NCBI GenBank assembly: GCA_947492135.1
Contig: CANLQR010000008.1
Location: 1-39,164 of the forward strand
Direction of reading: 5' to 3'
Length of the DNA: 39,164 bases
Source of the DNA: Deltaproteobacteria bacterium
Lineage (GTDB): Bacteria; Myxococcota_A; Polyangia; Nannocystales; Nannocystaceae
The notes under the pieces were generated by a model. It made no database searches, had not been told where the DNA came from, and saw nothing but the letters and a program-made list of their open reading frames with translations. The translations under genes were made by a program, and so were the position numbers. Shown here piece after piece: positions 8,478-17,043 of the stretch (the first letter of the stretch is position 1; every line of letters begins with the position of its first letter).

Positions 8478-10511
8478 ATGTCCGAGCCCGGGAAGGTCCA
8501 CAAACCCTACGTTGCCGACGAGCAGAACGTCGCCGAGTTCACGACCAAAGCGGTGATCATCGGCGCGCTGTTCGGAATCATCTTTGGCGCCTCTACGGTG
8601 TACCTCGCGCTCAAGGCCGGGCTGACGGTCAGCGCATCGATCCCGATCGCGGTGCTGTCGATCTCGCTGCTCAAGCGCTTTGGTGGCTCGACGATCCTCG
8701 AGAACAACATCGTTCAGACGATCGGCTCGGCCGGTGAATCGGTGGCCGCCGGCGTGGTCTTCACGCTGCCGGGGTTCTTGTTTCTCTCGCGCGATCCAAC
8801 CACCGGAAACTCCGTGGGCGAGCCGTTCTTCGGCTACTGGACGATCTTCACGCTCGCGCTGCTCGGCGGGATCCTGGGCGTGTTGATGATGATCCCGCTG
8901 CGCCGGGCGCTGATCGTCAACGAGCACGCGACGCTGCCGTATCCCGAAGGTACCGCCTGCGCCGGGGTGCTGATCGCGGGCGAAAAAGGCGGTGAGCTGG
9001 CCAAGGTCGCCTATCAGGGTCTGGGCTTCGCGTTCGTCTATGCGATCAGCCAAAAGGTGCTGGGCATCATCGCCGAGACCCCGACCTGGGTCAGCGACAT
9101 GAAGAGCAGGGTGTTCCCCGCGGCGACCGTCAACGCCGAGATCACCCCCGAGTACATGGGCGTGGGCTACATCCTCGGCATTCGCAGCACCGGCATGCTG
9201 GTCGCCGGCGGCGTGCTGGCGTGGCTTGGGCTGATCCCGTTGCTCGCGTCGTTGGTGCCCGGCGAGATGATCGCCGCGCAGCTGACCAAGCTGGGCTACG
9301 ACCCGGTGGCCAAGTTCGGCTACGACGCGGCGTCTACGGATTTCAAGGCGCTCAACAACGCGCTCTACTTCGCGTACATCCGACAGATCGGCGCAGGCGC
9401 CGTGGCAGCCGGAGGTTTCATCACCCTGCTCAAGACCATGCCGACGATCATCGGCGCGGTGCGGGGCTCGCTGGGCTCGATGAAGGCCGCCGCGGGGGCG
9501 CTGGCCCAGCGACGCACGGATCGCGACCTACCGATGTCGCTGGTGATCGGCGGCAGCGTGGCGCTCGCGGTCATCGTGGCGTTGCTGCCGTTTCTCCCCG
9601 GTGACGGCTTTGCCAGCAAGCTGGTGCTGGGCTTCATGATGGTGCTGTTCGGGTTCTTTTTCGTGACGGTGTCGAGCCGCATCGTCGGCATCATCGGCTC
9701 CTCCAACAACCCCATCAGCGGCATGACCATCGCGACGCTGATGGCGACGTGCTTGATCTTCGCGGGCCTGGGTTGGACCGGCGATGCCTACCAACCGATG
9801 GCGCTGTGCGTGGGCGGCATGGTGTGCATCGCCGCGGCCAACGCCGGCGCCACCAGCCAGGACCTCAAGACCGGGTTCTTGGTGGGTGCGACGCCGCGCT
9901 CGCAGCAGATCGGGCTGTTCATCGGCGTGGTCGCGGCGGCGATTGTCATCGGCGCCACGGTGCAGTTGCTCGACAATGCCCATGTCGATCCGGCGACCGG
10001 CCTGGTCGTGCACGCGATCGGCGAGCAGTTCGCGGCACCCCAGGGCACCCTGATGGCGACGCTGATCAAGGGCCTGCTGTCGTTCAACCTCGACTGGCAG
10101 TTCGTGCTGGTCGGGGTGTTCTTGGCGATCACCGTGGAGCTTTGCAGCGTCTCGGCCTTGGCGTTCGCGGTCGGTGCCTACCTGCCGCTGGCGACGACCC
10201 TGCCGATCTTCTGCGGCGGGGTCGTGCGCTTTGTCGCCGACCGCGGCAAGCCCAAGGCCAAGAGCGCCGAAGAGGAAGACTTTGGTCCGGGCAACCTGTA
10301 CGCGACTGGCCTGGTCGCCGGCGGTGCGCTCGCAGGCGTCATCTATGCGATCGTGGCGGCACGCATGGGCGACGGACTCGAGGCGTTGTCGCTGCGCGGC
10401 CGCTTGACCGAGGTCTTTGGCGCAGGCGGCTACGATGTACTCGGCGTGGCGTTCTACGTGTTGATGGCGGTCATGCTGATCCGCATCGCTCGCCGAGCAC
10501 ATCGCGGGTAG
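8478..10511 (+). CDS. OPT-family oligopeptide transporter
   Basis: 677 residues starting at MSEPGKVHKPYV; an upstream in-frame ATG at 8439 would overlap the promoter and adds no conserved sequence. The protein is almost entirely membrane helices (about 14-16). N-terminal segments such as LTVSASIPIAVLSISLLK and the region LPYPEGTACAGVLIAGEKGG are typical of the bacterial OPT family, whose members are proton-coupled importers of short peptides or metal chelates at the inner membrane. Another characteristic stretch is IIGSSNNPISGMTIATLM, and GATSQDLKTGFLVGATPRSQ follows later. Length matches the family. It is monocistronic and convergent, 18 bp away, with the SnoaL-like gene. The substrate cannot be told from sequence. 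Confidence 0.93.
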   Translation: MSEPGKVHKPYVADEQNVAEFTTKAVIIGALFGIIFGASTVYLALKAGLTVSASIPIAVLSISLLKRFGGSTILENNIVQTIGSAGESVAAGVVFTLPGFLFLSRDPTTGNSVGEPFFGYWTIFTLALLGGILGVLMMIPLRRALIVNEHATLPYPEGTACAGVLIAGEKGGELAKVAYQGLGFAFVYAISQKVLGIIAETPTWVSDMKSRVFPAATVNAEITPEYMGVGYILGIRSTGMLVAGGVLAWLGLIPLLASLVPGEMIAAQLTKLGYDPVAKFGYDAASTDFKALNNALYFAYIRQIGAGAVAAGGFITLLKTMPTIIGAVRGSLGSMKAAAGALAQRRTDRDLPMSLVIGGSVALAVIVALLPFLPGDGFASKLVLGFMMVLFGFFFVTVSSRIVGIIGSSNNPISGMTIATLMATCLIFAGLGWTGDAYQPMALCVGGMVCIAAANAGATSQDLKTGFLVGATPRSQQIGLFIGVVAAAIVIGATVQLLDNAHVDPATGLVVHAIGEQFAAPQGTLMATLIKGLLSFNLDWQFVLVGVFLAITVELCSVSALAFAVGAYLPLATTLPIFCGGVVRFVADRGKPKAKSAEEEDFGPGNLYATGLVAGGALAGVIYAIVAARMGDGLEALSLRGRLTEVFGAGGYDVLGVAFYVLMAVMLIRIARRAHRG

Positions 10512-10529
10512 GGCTCGACACCGGGCGCC

Positions 10530-11015
10530 TCAGGCCTGGCCCGCCTCGGGGTGCGAGATCAGATAGCCCGCGAGCTGAGCGTTGGCCTTGCGTCGCACGG
10601 CGCCCCGCAGGATCGGCGTCCAGCCGAGCAGCACCCCAGGGATCCCCAGCGCCATCTTCGTCCATCGCCACATGTCGAAGACATCGTCGTGGCGCGAGAT
10701 CTTGCCCTCGGCAAACTCAAACGTCGCGTCGATCACGTTGTGGACCTTCCTGCCGGTGACGGCGAAGGTGTAGTGGGCCTCCCAGTGGGCCCGGCCGCGA
10801 GTTGCATCGGCCTCGATCCCGGAGGACTCGATCACCAGATCCTTGGCTCGTCCACACAGCATCCGCCACATGCCACGGGTGTGCGTGGCGTCGAGCGCAC
10901 CGAACGCCGGGTCGCTGAACACGACGTCGCGGTGGTAGCACGCCACCATCGCGTCGGCGTCGCGGCGCGCGAAGGCAGCATAGAACTCCTGGATCAGCTC
11001 GGCGTGCGGGTGCAT
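10530..11015 (-). CDS. SnoaL-like / NTF2-fold family protein
   Basis: 161 residues from the ATG at 11015. The N-terminal pattern (HAELIQEFYAAFARRDADAMVACYHRDVVFSDPAFG) is the standard opening of the SnoaL-like cone fold: a helix, the Asp-Ala-Asp turn and the FxDP strand. WEAHYTF and HDDVFDMWRW are the later conserved strands. Such proteins range from polyketide cyclases to ketosteroid-isomerase-like enzymes and binding proteins, so substrate and activity are not predictable. The start lies 26 nt after the stop of the VanZ-like gene on the same strand, suggesting a two-gene transcript. The longer upstream open frame overlaps that gene and is not used. Confidence 0.85.
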   Translation of the reverse strand: MHPHAELIQEFYAAFARRDADAMVACYHRDVVFSDPAFGALDATHTRGMWRMLCGRAKDLVIESSGIEADATRGRAHWEAHYTFAVTGRKVHNVIDATFEFAEGKISRHDDVFDMWRWTKMALGIPGVLLGWTPILRGAVRRKANAQLAGYLISHPEAGQA

Positions 11016-11041
11016 GAGGCGGCCGCCAACGTACCGCGGTG

Positions 11042-11422
11042 TCACCCCTCGACGGAAGCACGCCGCATCAACGAAATCCACCAGGCCAACCCGCCACACA
11101 CGAAGATCCCCGCCACCGACGAGATCACGTCGAACGGATCGAGCGAGCGGTGTGAGAACAACCCTTGCGAGAGTTCCTCGAGAATCACCAGGACGCTGGT
11201 GGCGGCGAGGACGTCGAGCGGCTTGCGGTCGTGAAACCACCCCACGGCAAGGAACGCGCAGCCTCCGTACAGGGCGAAGTGCAGCACCTTGTCGTGGCCG
11301 GCGAACACCGCGCCGTCGAAGCCGAACAGGCGAAAATCGGCAATTACGCCGAGCAACACCGCCGCGGCCGCCGCCAGCGGAAATCCAACCGACCAGCGCG
11401 GTCGCGAAGCACCCGAGTTCAT
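11042..11422 (-). CDS. VanZ-like family membrane protein
   Basis: 126 residues with about four membrane helices. The hallmark of the VanZ-like family is present: HDKVLHFALYGGCAFLAVGW followed by EELSQGLFSHRSLDPFDVIS, where the His, the Glu-Glu and the Asp-x-x-D motif are the usual conserved residues. The family is named after the teicoplanin-resistance accessory protein, but most members, including this stand-alone short form, have no known function; the name should not be read as antibiotic resistance. It lies upstream of the SnoaL-like gene in what is probably one transcript and is divergent from the lipoprotein at 11658. The 235-bp spacer between them shows no other gene. Confidence 0.85.
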   Translation of the reverse strand: MNSGASRPRWSVGFPLAAAAAVLLGVIADFRLFGFDGAVFAGHDKVLHFALYGGCAFLAVGWFHDRKPLDVLAATSVLVILEELSQGLFSHRSLDPFDVISSVAGIFVCGGLAWWISLMRRASVEG

Positions 11423-11657
11423 TCGACCAGCATGTCCTGCACCCCGGCGGACGCACGCAGTGCCCGATCGAACGGTCGCAGCGGTTCCACGAGCGGTCCG
11501 CCGCCGCCCCTACCCCCGCGCAACCAGAGCCCCAACCGAGGCCACACAAAAACCACCGCCGGCGAAGTTATTTCGGCAACCCGTCCCACCGCAGCGTCCT
11601 GCCGTGGCACTCTGGGATGGGGACCGTCGCATCGCGTGCGGCGGAAAAGAGACGACC

Positions 11658-13148
11658 ATGATTCGCCGTGCATTGTTCATCGTGCCGTATATCTTCGTGA
11701 CCGCTTGTGGTTCGTCCACGACCCCAGGCGGCGCGACTGCTTCGGAGGAATCGGGCGCGGTGGTCACTGCGACCACCACCGGACCCGGCGACACGTCCAC
11801 CAGCAGCACGAGCGGGCCAGGCAGCACTGCGGGTGCCGAGACGACCGTCGGCGCCGAGACGACGGTGACGCCGGGCACCGATGATGGACCCAAGTTCGAT
11901 GTCGGAGGCACGATGGACGACATGGCCGGTGGCGACTGCGCCACGCATGAGACCGACGCAACCCTCACCGGCACCGTGTATGGTCCCGACGGTGAGCTCC
12001 CGGTCAGCGGCGCGCTCGTCTACGTCACCGCCAACGAGCCGGCCGGCATCCCGCAGCAGGTCTATTGCGCCGCTTGCACGCCGTTGGCCTGCGACGACGA
12101 CGAGACTCTGACCAACGCCGATGGTTCGTTCACGCTGCAAGCCGCCTCGGGCATGGGCAAGTACCTGGTGGTTCAAAAGGGTCAGTTCATGCGCGTCACG
12201 CCGATCGATATCGGCCCCGGCGCGGCGTCGCTCAACGACACGCTCACCACGTTGCCTTCCCAGAACGACCCCAACAACGGCGAGTACATCCCGCTGGTGG
12301 CGGTCGGAGATGGCAGCTACGATCGGATCGAGGACGCGCTGGGCAAGTTCGGCCTCGGCGAGACCGTGATCGGGGCGTTCGAGGAGCGTCTCGTGCCCGG
12401 CACCGAGACCTTCGATCTGTGGGACAACGGCCAAGATCCGTCGTCCGACGGGTTCGTCTCGCAGGGCACGTTCGCGGATCTGATCGGCGATCCGACGGCG
12501 CTCGACGACTATCACATCATCTTCGTGCCCTGTTCGTACGACGACTACACCGACGCGCTGAACAACCCTCAGAACGTGCAGAACATCCGTGATTGGGTCG
12601 CCGCCGGCGGGCGCTGGTACGTGTCCGACTGGTCGAACGAGTGGCTGCAGCTGGTGTTTCCCGAGTACCAGAACCTCAACAGCTGGAACGGGCAGATCGG
12701 CAGTGCGGACAACGGATCGTACGACTCGCTCGCCTCGATTCTCGACGATGGCTTGCTCGACTGGCTCGAGGCTCTGCCGGCGCAGTTCCTCGACATCAAC
12801 CCGCTCAACGACGAGGCCCATCCGGCATTGAACCAGCTGCCGCAGGTGATGACCGTGGACAACTGGTCGGGCATCGACGCGATCTTGCCGGTGATCGTCG
12901 ACGATGGCCAAGGCGGCATGGTCGACGCTGGCCACAAGGTCTGGCTCGAGGGCCCTGGAGGCGCGCCCGCGGGCGTGCACCCGCTGACCGTCACCGGACA
13001 GTTCGGCTGCGGCAAGCTGCAGTTCACCAGCTACCACACCGCCGAATTTTTCAACTACGTCGGGCTATCGCCGCAAGAGCTGGTGCTCATCTATACGATC
13101 CTCGAGATCGGGTCGTGCCAGGATCCGCTGCCGCCGCCCGAGGGCTAG
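11658..13148 (+). CDS. Lipoprotein with carboxypeptidase-regulatory-like domain and class I glutamine-amidotransferase-like region
   Basis: 496 residues from the ATG at 11658, which has a GGAAAAGAG ribosome site and yields a signal peptide with lipobox VTAC (Cys17). A Thr/Ser/Gly linker of about 60 residues follows. Residues about 100-200 form a beta-sandwich of the carboxypeptidase-regulatory type (DATLTGTVYGPDGELPVSGA ... NADGSFTL). The second half contains DDYHIIFVPCSYDDYTD and VQNIRDWVAAGGRWYVSDWS, which resemble the ThuA/GATase-like alpha-beta fold in which a strand ends near a cysteine and a glycine-rich turn follows; I see no complete Cys-His-Glu catalytic set, so it may be structural. 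Secreted and lipid-anchored; function unknown. It is followed after 3 bp by a small lipoprotein gene. Confidence 0.75.
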   Translation: MIRRALFIVPYIFVTACGSSTTPGGATASEESGAVVTATTTGPGDTSTSSTSGPGSTAGAETTVGAETTVTPGTDDGPKFDVGGTMDDMAGGDCATHETDATLTGTVYGPDGELPVSGALVYVTANEPAGIPQQVYCAACTPLACDDDETLTNADGSFTLQAASGMGKYLVVQKGQFMRVTPIDIGPGAASLNDTLTTLPSQNDPNNGEYIPLVAVGDGSYDRIEDALGKFGLGETVIGAFEERLVPGTETFDLWDNGQDPSSDGFVSQGTFADLIGDPTALDDYHIIFVPCSYDDYTDALNNPQNVQNIRDWVAAGGRWYVSDWSNEWLQLVFPEYQNLNSWNGQIGSADNGSYDSLASILDDGLLDWLEALPAQFLDINPLNDEAHPALNQLPQVMTVDNWSGIDAILPVIVDDGQGGMVDAGHKVWLEGPGGAPAGVHPLTVTGQFGCGKLQFTSYHTAEFFNYVGLSPQELVLIYTILEIGSCQDPLPPPEG

Positions 13149-13151
13149 CCC

Positions 13152-13388
13152 ATGCGAATCCACGGCGTCTGGACGCTGCTGGGGCTGCTCGCCGGGTGCA
13201 ACCCGTCGAGCCCACCGGCACCAGAAACCAAGACCAGATCGATCCTCGAGCCCCGCGGGGTCGAAGAGATGAAGCGCGTCCGCAAAGACGTCGAGGATGC
13301 CAACACGGCCGGGCAACAGCGCAACGACGACGCGATCGATCGCGCGGCCAAGTCCGAGGCAGCAGGACGCGGAGCCCCCGTGCGCTAG
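13152..13388 (+). CDS. Small lipoprotein
   Basis: 78 residues with a clear signal peptide and lipobox LLAGC (Cys16). The mature part is hydrophilic and helical (GVEEMKRVRKDVEDANTAGQQRNDDAIDRA), with no recognised family. It begins 3 bp after the stop of the preceding lipoprotein gene, so it is almost certainly co-transcribed and may be translated by reinitiation. The 13389-13495 spacer that follows has no gene. Confidence 0.75.
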   Translation: MRIHGVWTLLGLLAGCNPSSPPAPETKTRSILEPRGVEEMKRVRKDVEDANTAGQQRNDDAIDRAAKSEAAGRGAPVR

Positions 13389-13495
13389 AAGTGTCGAGGG
13401 CCGCCACGCTGGCCAACCGTGGTGGGCGGCAACCGCGGGCAGTGTGAACTCGGCCGACTGGCCGTCCATGGCCACGAGCGTGCTACGATCTTCGC

Positions 13496-14083
13496 GTGAG
13501 CCTCGCTGATCCAGCCTCGCGCGCGGCGGTGGGTGTCGAGGCGTATCTCGCGGCCGAGCGCGTGGCGGCGAGCAAGCACGAGCTCTGGGGCGGCGAGGTG
13601 TTCGCGATGGCGGGCGCCTCGTTCGCGCACAACAAGATCGTGGCCAACGTCGTGGCCGAGCTCCGCGCCCGGCTCCGCGCTCGTCCTTGCGACGTTCTTC
13701 CCTCCGACTTACGCGTCTTCATCCCCGCCAAGCCGGGTATCGTCTACCCCGACGCCACGGTCGTCTGCGGCGAGCCTCGGTTCCGCGACGACGAGCAGGA
13801 CGTCCTGCTGAACCCGACCCTCGTCGTCGAGGTGCTGTCCGAAGGCACCGAGCGCTTTGATCGCGGTGACAAATTCGCCGGCTATCGTTCGGTCGAGAGC
13901 ATCCGCCAAGTGGTTCTGGTCTCGCAGCACGTGCGGCGTGTCGAGGTGTACAGCCGCGCGGACGCCGGGCGGTGGATGATGGAGGAGGCGATCGCGCAAG
14001 GGGTCGTCAGGCTCGATGCGATCGACTGCGAGGTCACGTTGGACGAGGTGTACCTGAAGGTGGAAGCGTGGTCCGGTACCTAG
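13496..14083 (+). CDS. Uma2-family (DUF820) putative endonuclease
   Basis: 195 residues from a GTG. The protein shows the DUF820/Uma2 pattern: a helical N-terminus (EAYLAAERVAASKHELWGGEVFAMAGAS), the helix AHNKIVANVVAELRARL, SDLRVFI, the metal-binding aspartate in YPDATVVC, the glutamate in TLVVEVLSEGT, and DRGDKFAGYRSVESIRQVVLV, which carries the lysine and tyrosine. This is a PD-(D/E)XK nuclease-like fold. Members are abundant in cyanobacteria and myxobacteria, and their cellular role is not settled. It is a single gene. A TACGAT hexamer (13484-13489) ends 6 nt before the GTG and no Shine-Dalgarno exists, so the mRNA may be leaderless. The 14084-14259 spacer after it shows nothing recognisable. 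Confidence 0.9.
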   Translation: MSLADPASRAAVGVEAYLAAERVAASKHELWGGEVFAMAGASFAHNKIVANVVAELRARLRARPCDVLPSDLRVFIPAKPGIVYPDATVVCGEPRFRDDEQDVLLNPTLVVEVLSEGTERFDRGDKFAGYRSVESIRQVVLVSQHVRRVEVYSRADAGRWMMEEAIAQGVVRLDAIDCEVTLDEVYLKVEAWSGT

Positions 14084-14259
14084 TCGAGGAGTGGCTCGCC
14101 ACGGTCAGTCCGTGTCGTCGCGCTACCGCTCACGATGTACTCGCTCCCAGCCGCGACCAGTGCGCGCGGCGTACCGTGATGCAGCGCGAGTCTCCGTGAC
14201 CACAGATCGTTGGCGATGATCCCCGTGATCGAATCCGCTATCGTCCCGTCCACCACTTC

Positions 14260-15336
14260 ATGCCGTTGCTTCGCCGAGCCCTGCTCGCCCTAGCCCTGCT
14301 CATCCCGTCTGCCGTCGCAATCGCCGCCCCCGCGCCGAAGCAGCTGCCCCCGAACGGTGGCGTGCTCGATCCGACGCCTGGCTTCCCTGCGCCCGGCCCG
14401 GCGGCTCCGGCGATCGATCCGTTCCCGAGCAAGCTCGATCCGGGCGACACGCCCGTGGCCCAGTGCACGCGCCCCGACAACTGTCTGCAGACCGACGCCG
14501 ATGGCGACGGCATCCCGGACATGTGGGAGGACAAGCTCGCGCTCGCGTTCGCGCCCGAGCTGCACCTCGCGCCGCAGTCGGAAGACTGGACGCGCCCCGC
14601 GAACGTCGACTGGTATCTCGCGCGCGTGCACATGCGCTTCGAGCACGACGACTGCAGCGACTGTCAGGTGCTCGGCGTCGGCGCGATCACGCAGGACAAC
14701 ATGTGGCAGCAATCGCATCGCGGCAAGAACTGGCGATGCGCCCACAAGGGCAGCTGGCACGACTCGACGGAGCCGACGAACTTCTTCCTGCAGCCGCCGA
14801 ACGACGCGACGCACAACGGCGCGCCCGCGAGCGAGTGGCGCGCGTACGATCACGTGCGGCGCATCGCCGGTGGTTACGACGTGCAGTACTGGTTCTTCTT
14901 CGCGTACAACGACTCCGTCGGCTCGTTCAATCACGAGGCCGATTGGGAGCACATCACGGTGCGCGTCGACGAGGACGGCAACTTCGTGTCGGCCTGGTAC
15001 GCACAGCACGAGGGCGGCAGGCGCTACGACGCGAACCGGCTCACGTTGGTCGACGGCACGCACCCGCAGGTGTGGGTCGCGGATGGATCACACGCGAGCT
15101 ATCCGCGCGTGGGCTCGTTCGACATCCCAGGCGTGCCCGGCTTCGATGATCACACCTACGACGACGGTCCGGTGTGGAAGACGTGGACGTCGCTCATTCA
15201 CGTCGGCGAGAAGAGCCAGCCGCGCGGCGGTCAGAACTTCATCCGCTACGGCGGCCGCTGGGGCGAGCACGGCACCACGTCGGTGACGACGGGTCCTCGC
15301 GGCCCGTCGTTCCAAGGTGCCTGGGACAGCTTCTAG
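14260..15336 (+). CDS. Secreted Vps62-like (DUF946) domain protein
   Basis: 358 residues with a Sec signal peptide (MPLLRRALLALALLIPSAVAIAAPA). A Pro-rich linker leads to a calcium-binding thrombospondin-3-like turn (TDADGDGIPDMWED), then a domain resembling Vps62/DUF946: YDVQYWFFFAYNDSVGSFNH, EADWEHITVRV, AWYAQHEGG and THPQVWVADGSHASYP. That family occurs in fungi, plants and many bacteria, and its biochemical role is unknown. The conserved His/Asp/Glu residues in HEADWEH and AQHEGG suggest a metal or ligand site (inference). It ends 17 bp from the end of the convergent metallopeptidase gene. Its base composition is in line with its neighbours. Confidence 0.8.
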   Translation: MPLLRRALLALALLIPSAVAIAAPAPKQLPPNGGVLDPTPGFPAPGPAAPAIDPFPSKLDPGDTPVAQCTRPDNCLQTDADGDGIPDMWEDKLALAFAPELHLAPQSEDWTRPANVDWYLARVHMRFEHDDCSDCQVLGVGAITQDNMWQQSHRGKNWRCAHKGSWHDSTEPTNFFLQPPNDATHNGAPASEWRAYDHVRRIAGGYDVQYWFFFAYNDSVGSFNHEADWEHITVRVDEDGNFVSAWYAQHEGGRRYDANRLTLVDGTHPQVWVADGSHASYPRVGSFDIPGVPGFDDHTYDDGPVWKTWTSLIHVGEKSQPRGGQNFIRYGGRWGEHGTTSVTTGPRGPSFQGAWDSF

Positions 15337-15353
15337 GCTCTGTCCCCCGCGCG

Positions 15354-16769
15354 TCACCCTGGGTTGGGCACGCCCCACGCGGCGAACACGGGCGTCACGT
15401 CCGTGGCCGCGATCGCTTCGATGCGGTCGTGCACGAAGGTCCATGCCGCGGCGCCGGCGGGTACATCGGCCGCCGCCGTCGCGTTGAGCTGCGCGAAGAA
15501 CTCCGCGTACAACTCCCAGCCGTGGGCGTACTGGAACTGCATCAGGAAGCAGAGCCCATCCCACGCATCCCAGCCAGCGTACGCGACCGGCACGCCGGCA
15601 GGACACCTCGCGGTCTCGGCGTTGAGCGGGAGACCGAGCGCGTCGAGGGCGTGGATCGAGAACAGGTTCGGCCACGACTCGAGCGAGTTCTCTTGGTACC
15701 ACCAGATGCGATTCACAAACGTGAAGTCGTGCCCGAGTTCGTGCGCGAAGCCCCACACATCCACGCCGGGCATGCCGGCCTGCGTGATGCGATTGGCGAA
15801 CGTCGGATCGATGAGGATCGGGTCCATGCGCACGGGATTGCCCGCGAGCATGTAGCCGAGTGGGACGACGTCGGGGTCCGCGATGAAACGGATTCGCTGG
15901 CCGTTGTGCGGCACTGCGCCCCGCAACTCCTCGTGCAACTCGTAGAACGTGTCGAGCCGCTCCATCGCGGCAGTGATGACCGCAGCGTCAGGGCCGGCGG
16001 TCGCCGTCGGGAGCGAAACGATGATGTGGTCGCTGCGGATCTCGACGCGACCCGACTCTACGTCGGCATAGGCGTACTCGGCCGCGAGCGCGGCCTCGAC
16101 CGTCGGCGCGGTCTGGCCCTCACTCGAGACAGTGACGGACTTGGAGCCCGTCGCGTCGCTGCGCGTCTCGTAGGTCTCGCCGAGATCGTTGCTTGGCAGC
16201 GCACCGACGAACAAGATTCCGTCCTTGTCGGCGGTGAACACCACGCCGCTCCCGGCGACGCAGGTCAGCGCGGGGTCTTTGTAGTTGAGATTGATTCGCG
16301 CGACGAGGTCGCCGACCACACAAGGCCCGTGATCGATCGGCATGCCGGTGTCGGCGTTGACCATCCAGACTCCGGTCTCGTCGATGGTCGCCTGCTCGCC
16401 GGCGAGGAGGAACAGCCCGGTGTTCACCCAGTTCTGCGCGGCGGGCACGTCGAACGTGCGCGTGCCGTAGGGCCCGCTCGGACCGACGGGGATGCACGTC
16501 CACGGACCCTCGCCACACGGCTCGTCGATCACCGCCGGGTCGCCCGTGGTGTCCTGACCGGATTCCGAGCTGTCGAGGGTGCCGGTGTCAGTCGACGTGT
16601 TCTCGCCGCTCGATGCGCCGGACGTCGTGGTCGGGCCGATCGACGACGTCGCGTCGACCGCGGTGGTCGCCGTCCCCGGCGTCGTGCTGTCGTCACTGGG
16701 GCTGGTGCCGCCGCACGCGGCAAGCCACACGGCCGCCGAGGCGAGCATCTTGCGTCGCACGGGTTGCAT
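15354..16769 (-). CDS. Lipoprotein metallopeptidase of M60 (enhancin-like) type
   Basis: 471 residues from the ATG at 16769, giving the lipobox LAAC (Cys19); ATG 16748 is an alternative. A Ser/Thr linker of about 70 residues follows. The next part (TRTFDVPAAQNWVNTGLFLLAGEQATI ... GDLVARI ... DKDGILFVGALPSND) looks like a lectin/LecA-type beta-sandwich often fused to peptidases. The C-terminal half contains GFAHELGHDF with the zinc motif HELGH at 343-347, followed by QENSLESWPNLFSIHAL, where a glutamate could be the third metal ligand. This layout matches the M60-like family, gluzincin peptidases that cleave mucin-type glycoproteins in animal-associated bacteria; here it more likely attacks prey or environmental glycoproteins (inference). 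It is secreted and lipid-anchored, a single gene. Confidence 0.8.
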   Translation of the reverse strand: MQPVRRKMLASAAVWLAACGGTSPSDDSTTPGTATTAVDATSSIGPTTTSGASSGENTSTDTGTLDSSESGQDTTGDPAVIDEPCGEGPWTCIPVGPSGPYGTRTFDVPAAQNWVNTGLFLLAGEQATIDETGVWMVNADTGMPIDHGPCVVGDLVARINLNYKDPALTCVAGSGVVFTADKDGILFVGALPSNDLGETYETRSDATGSKSVTVSSEGQTAPTVEAALAAEYAYADVESGRVEIRSDHIIVSLPTATAGPDAAVITAAMERLDTFYELHEELRGAVPHNGQRIRFIADPDVVPLGYMLAGNPVRMDPILIDPTFANRITQAGMPGVDVWGFAHELGHDFTFVNRIWWYQENSLESWPNLFSIHALDALGLPLNAETARCPAGVPVAYAGWDAWDGLCFLMQFQYAHGWELYAEFFAQLNATAAADVPAGAAAWTFVHDRIEAIAATDVTPVFAAWGVPNPG

Positions 16770-16822
16770 CACGCGCGCATCGTTGCTCGCATGCTGCGGG
16801 ATGTCGATGCCTGTCGGAGGTC

Positions 16823-17043
16823 TCAAGCGGCCATGGCCGCTCGTAGGCCCGAGGCGAGGACCCTCGCGGTCGCCGTCGACGGTAGGCCCAGCGCAGCGCG
16901 AGCCGCCGTGCTCGTCGTGATCTCGAGCGAAGGCAACAGTGCCGCCGCGGCCGCGAATCGATCGGTCTCGATGTCACGGAGGTTTCCGTACGAGAGGCGT
17001 CGGTGTACTTGTCGTGCTCGCGGCCACTCATATTGTCAGCCAT
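16823..17043 (-). pseudogene. Possible frame-disrupted small gene divergent from the AAA+ ATPase
   Basis: From the ATG at 17043 the minus strand starts MADNMSGREHDKYTD. In another frame a protein-like stretch of about 70 codons is open from 17035 to the stop at 16823 (SYGNLRDIETDRFAAAAALL ... AARAALGLPSTATARVLASG) but has no start codon. The two pieces would join after a single indel near 16990. I do not recognise the product. It shares a short AT-rich, repeat-containing region with the ATPase gene, so it may be a decayed or misread partner gene. A chance open frame is a real alternative. Confidence 0.25.

Noticed and set aside
6193-8556. 787-codon plus-strand open frame
   Set aside because: Antisense of the Cys-rich lipoprotein; composition is Ala/Val/Arg/His without domain motifs, and it runs through both divergent promoters.
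11042-11422. Glycopeptide-resistance gene
   Set aside because: VanZ-like proteins without the other van genes are common and of unknown function; no van ligase or dehydrogenase is nearby.
11568-13037. 489-codon minus-strand open frame
   Set aside because: Antisense of the 496-residue lipoprotein, which has lipobox, linker and recognisable beta domain.
14084-14259. Small RNA or tRNA in the spacer after the Uma2 gene
   Set aside because: No cloverleaf-like pairing, T-loop motif or terminator hairpin could be found by eye.
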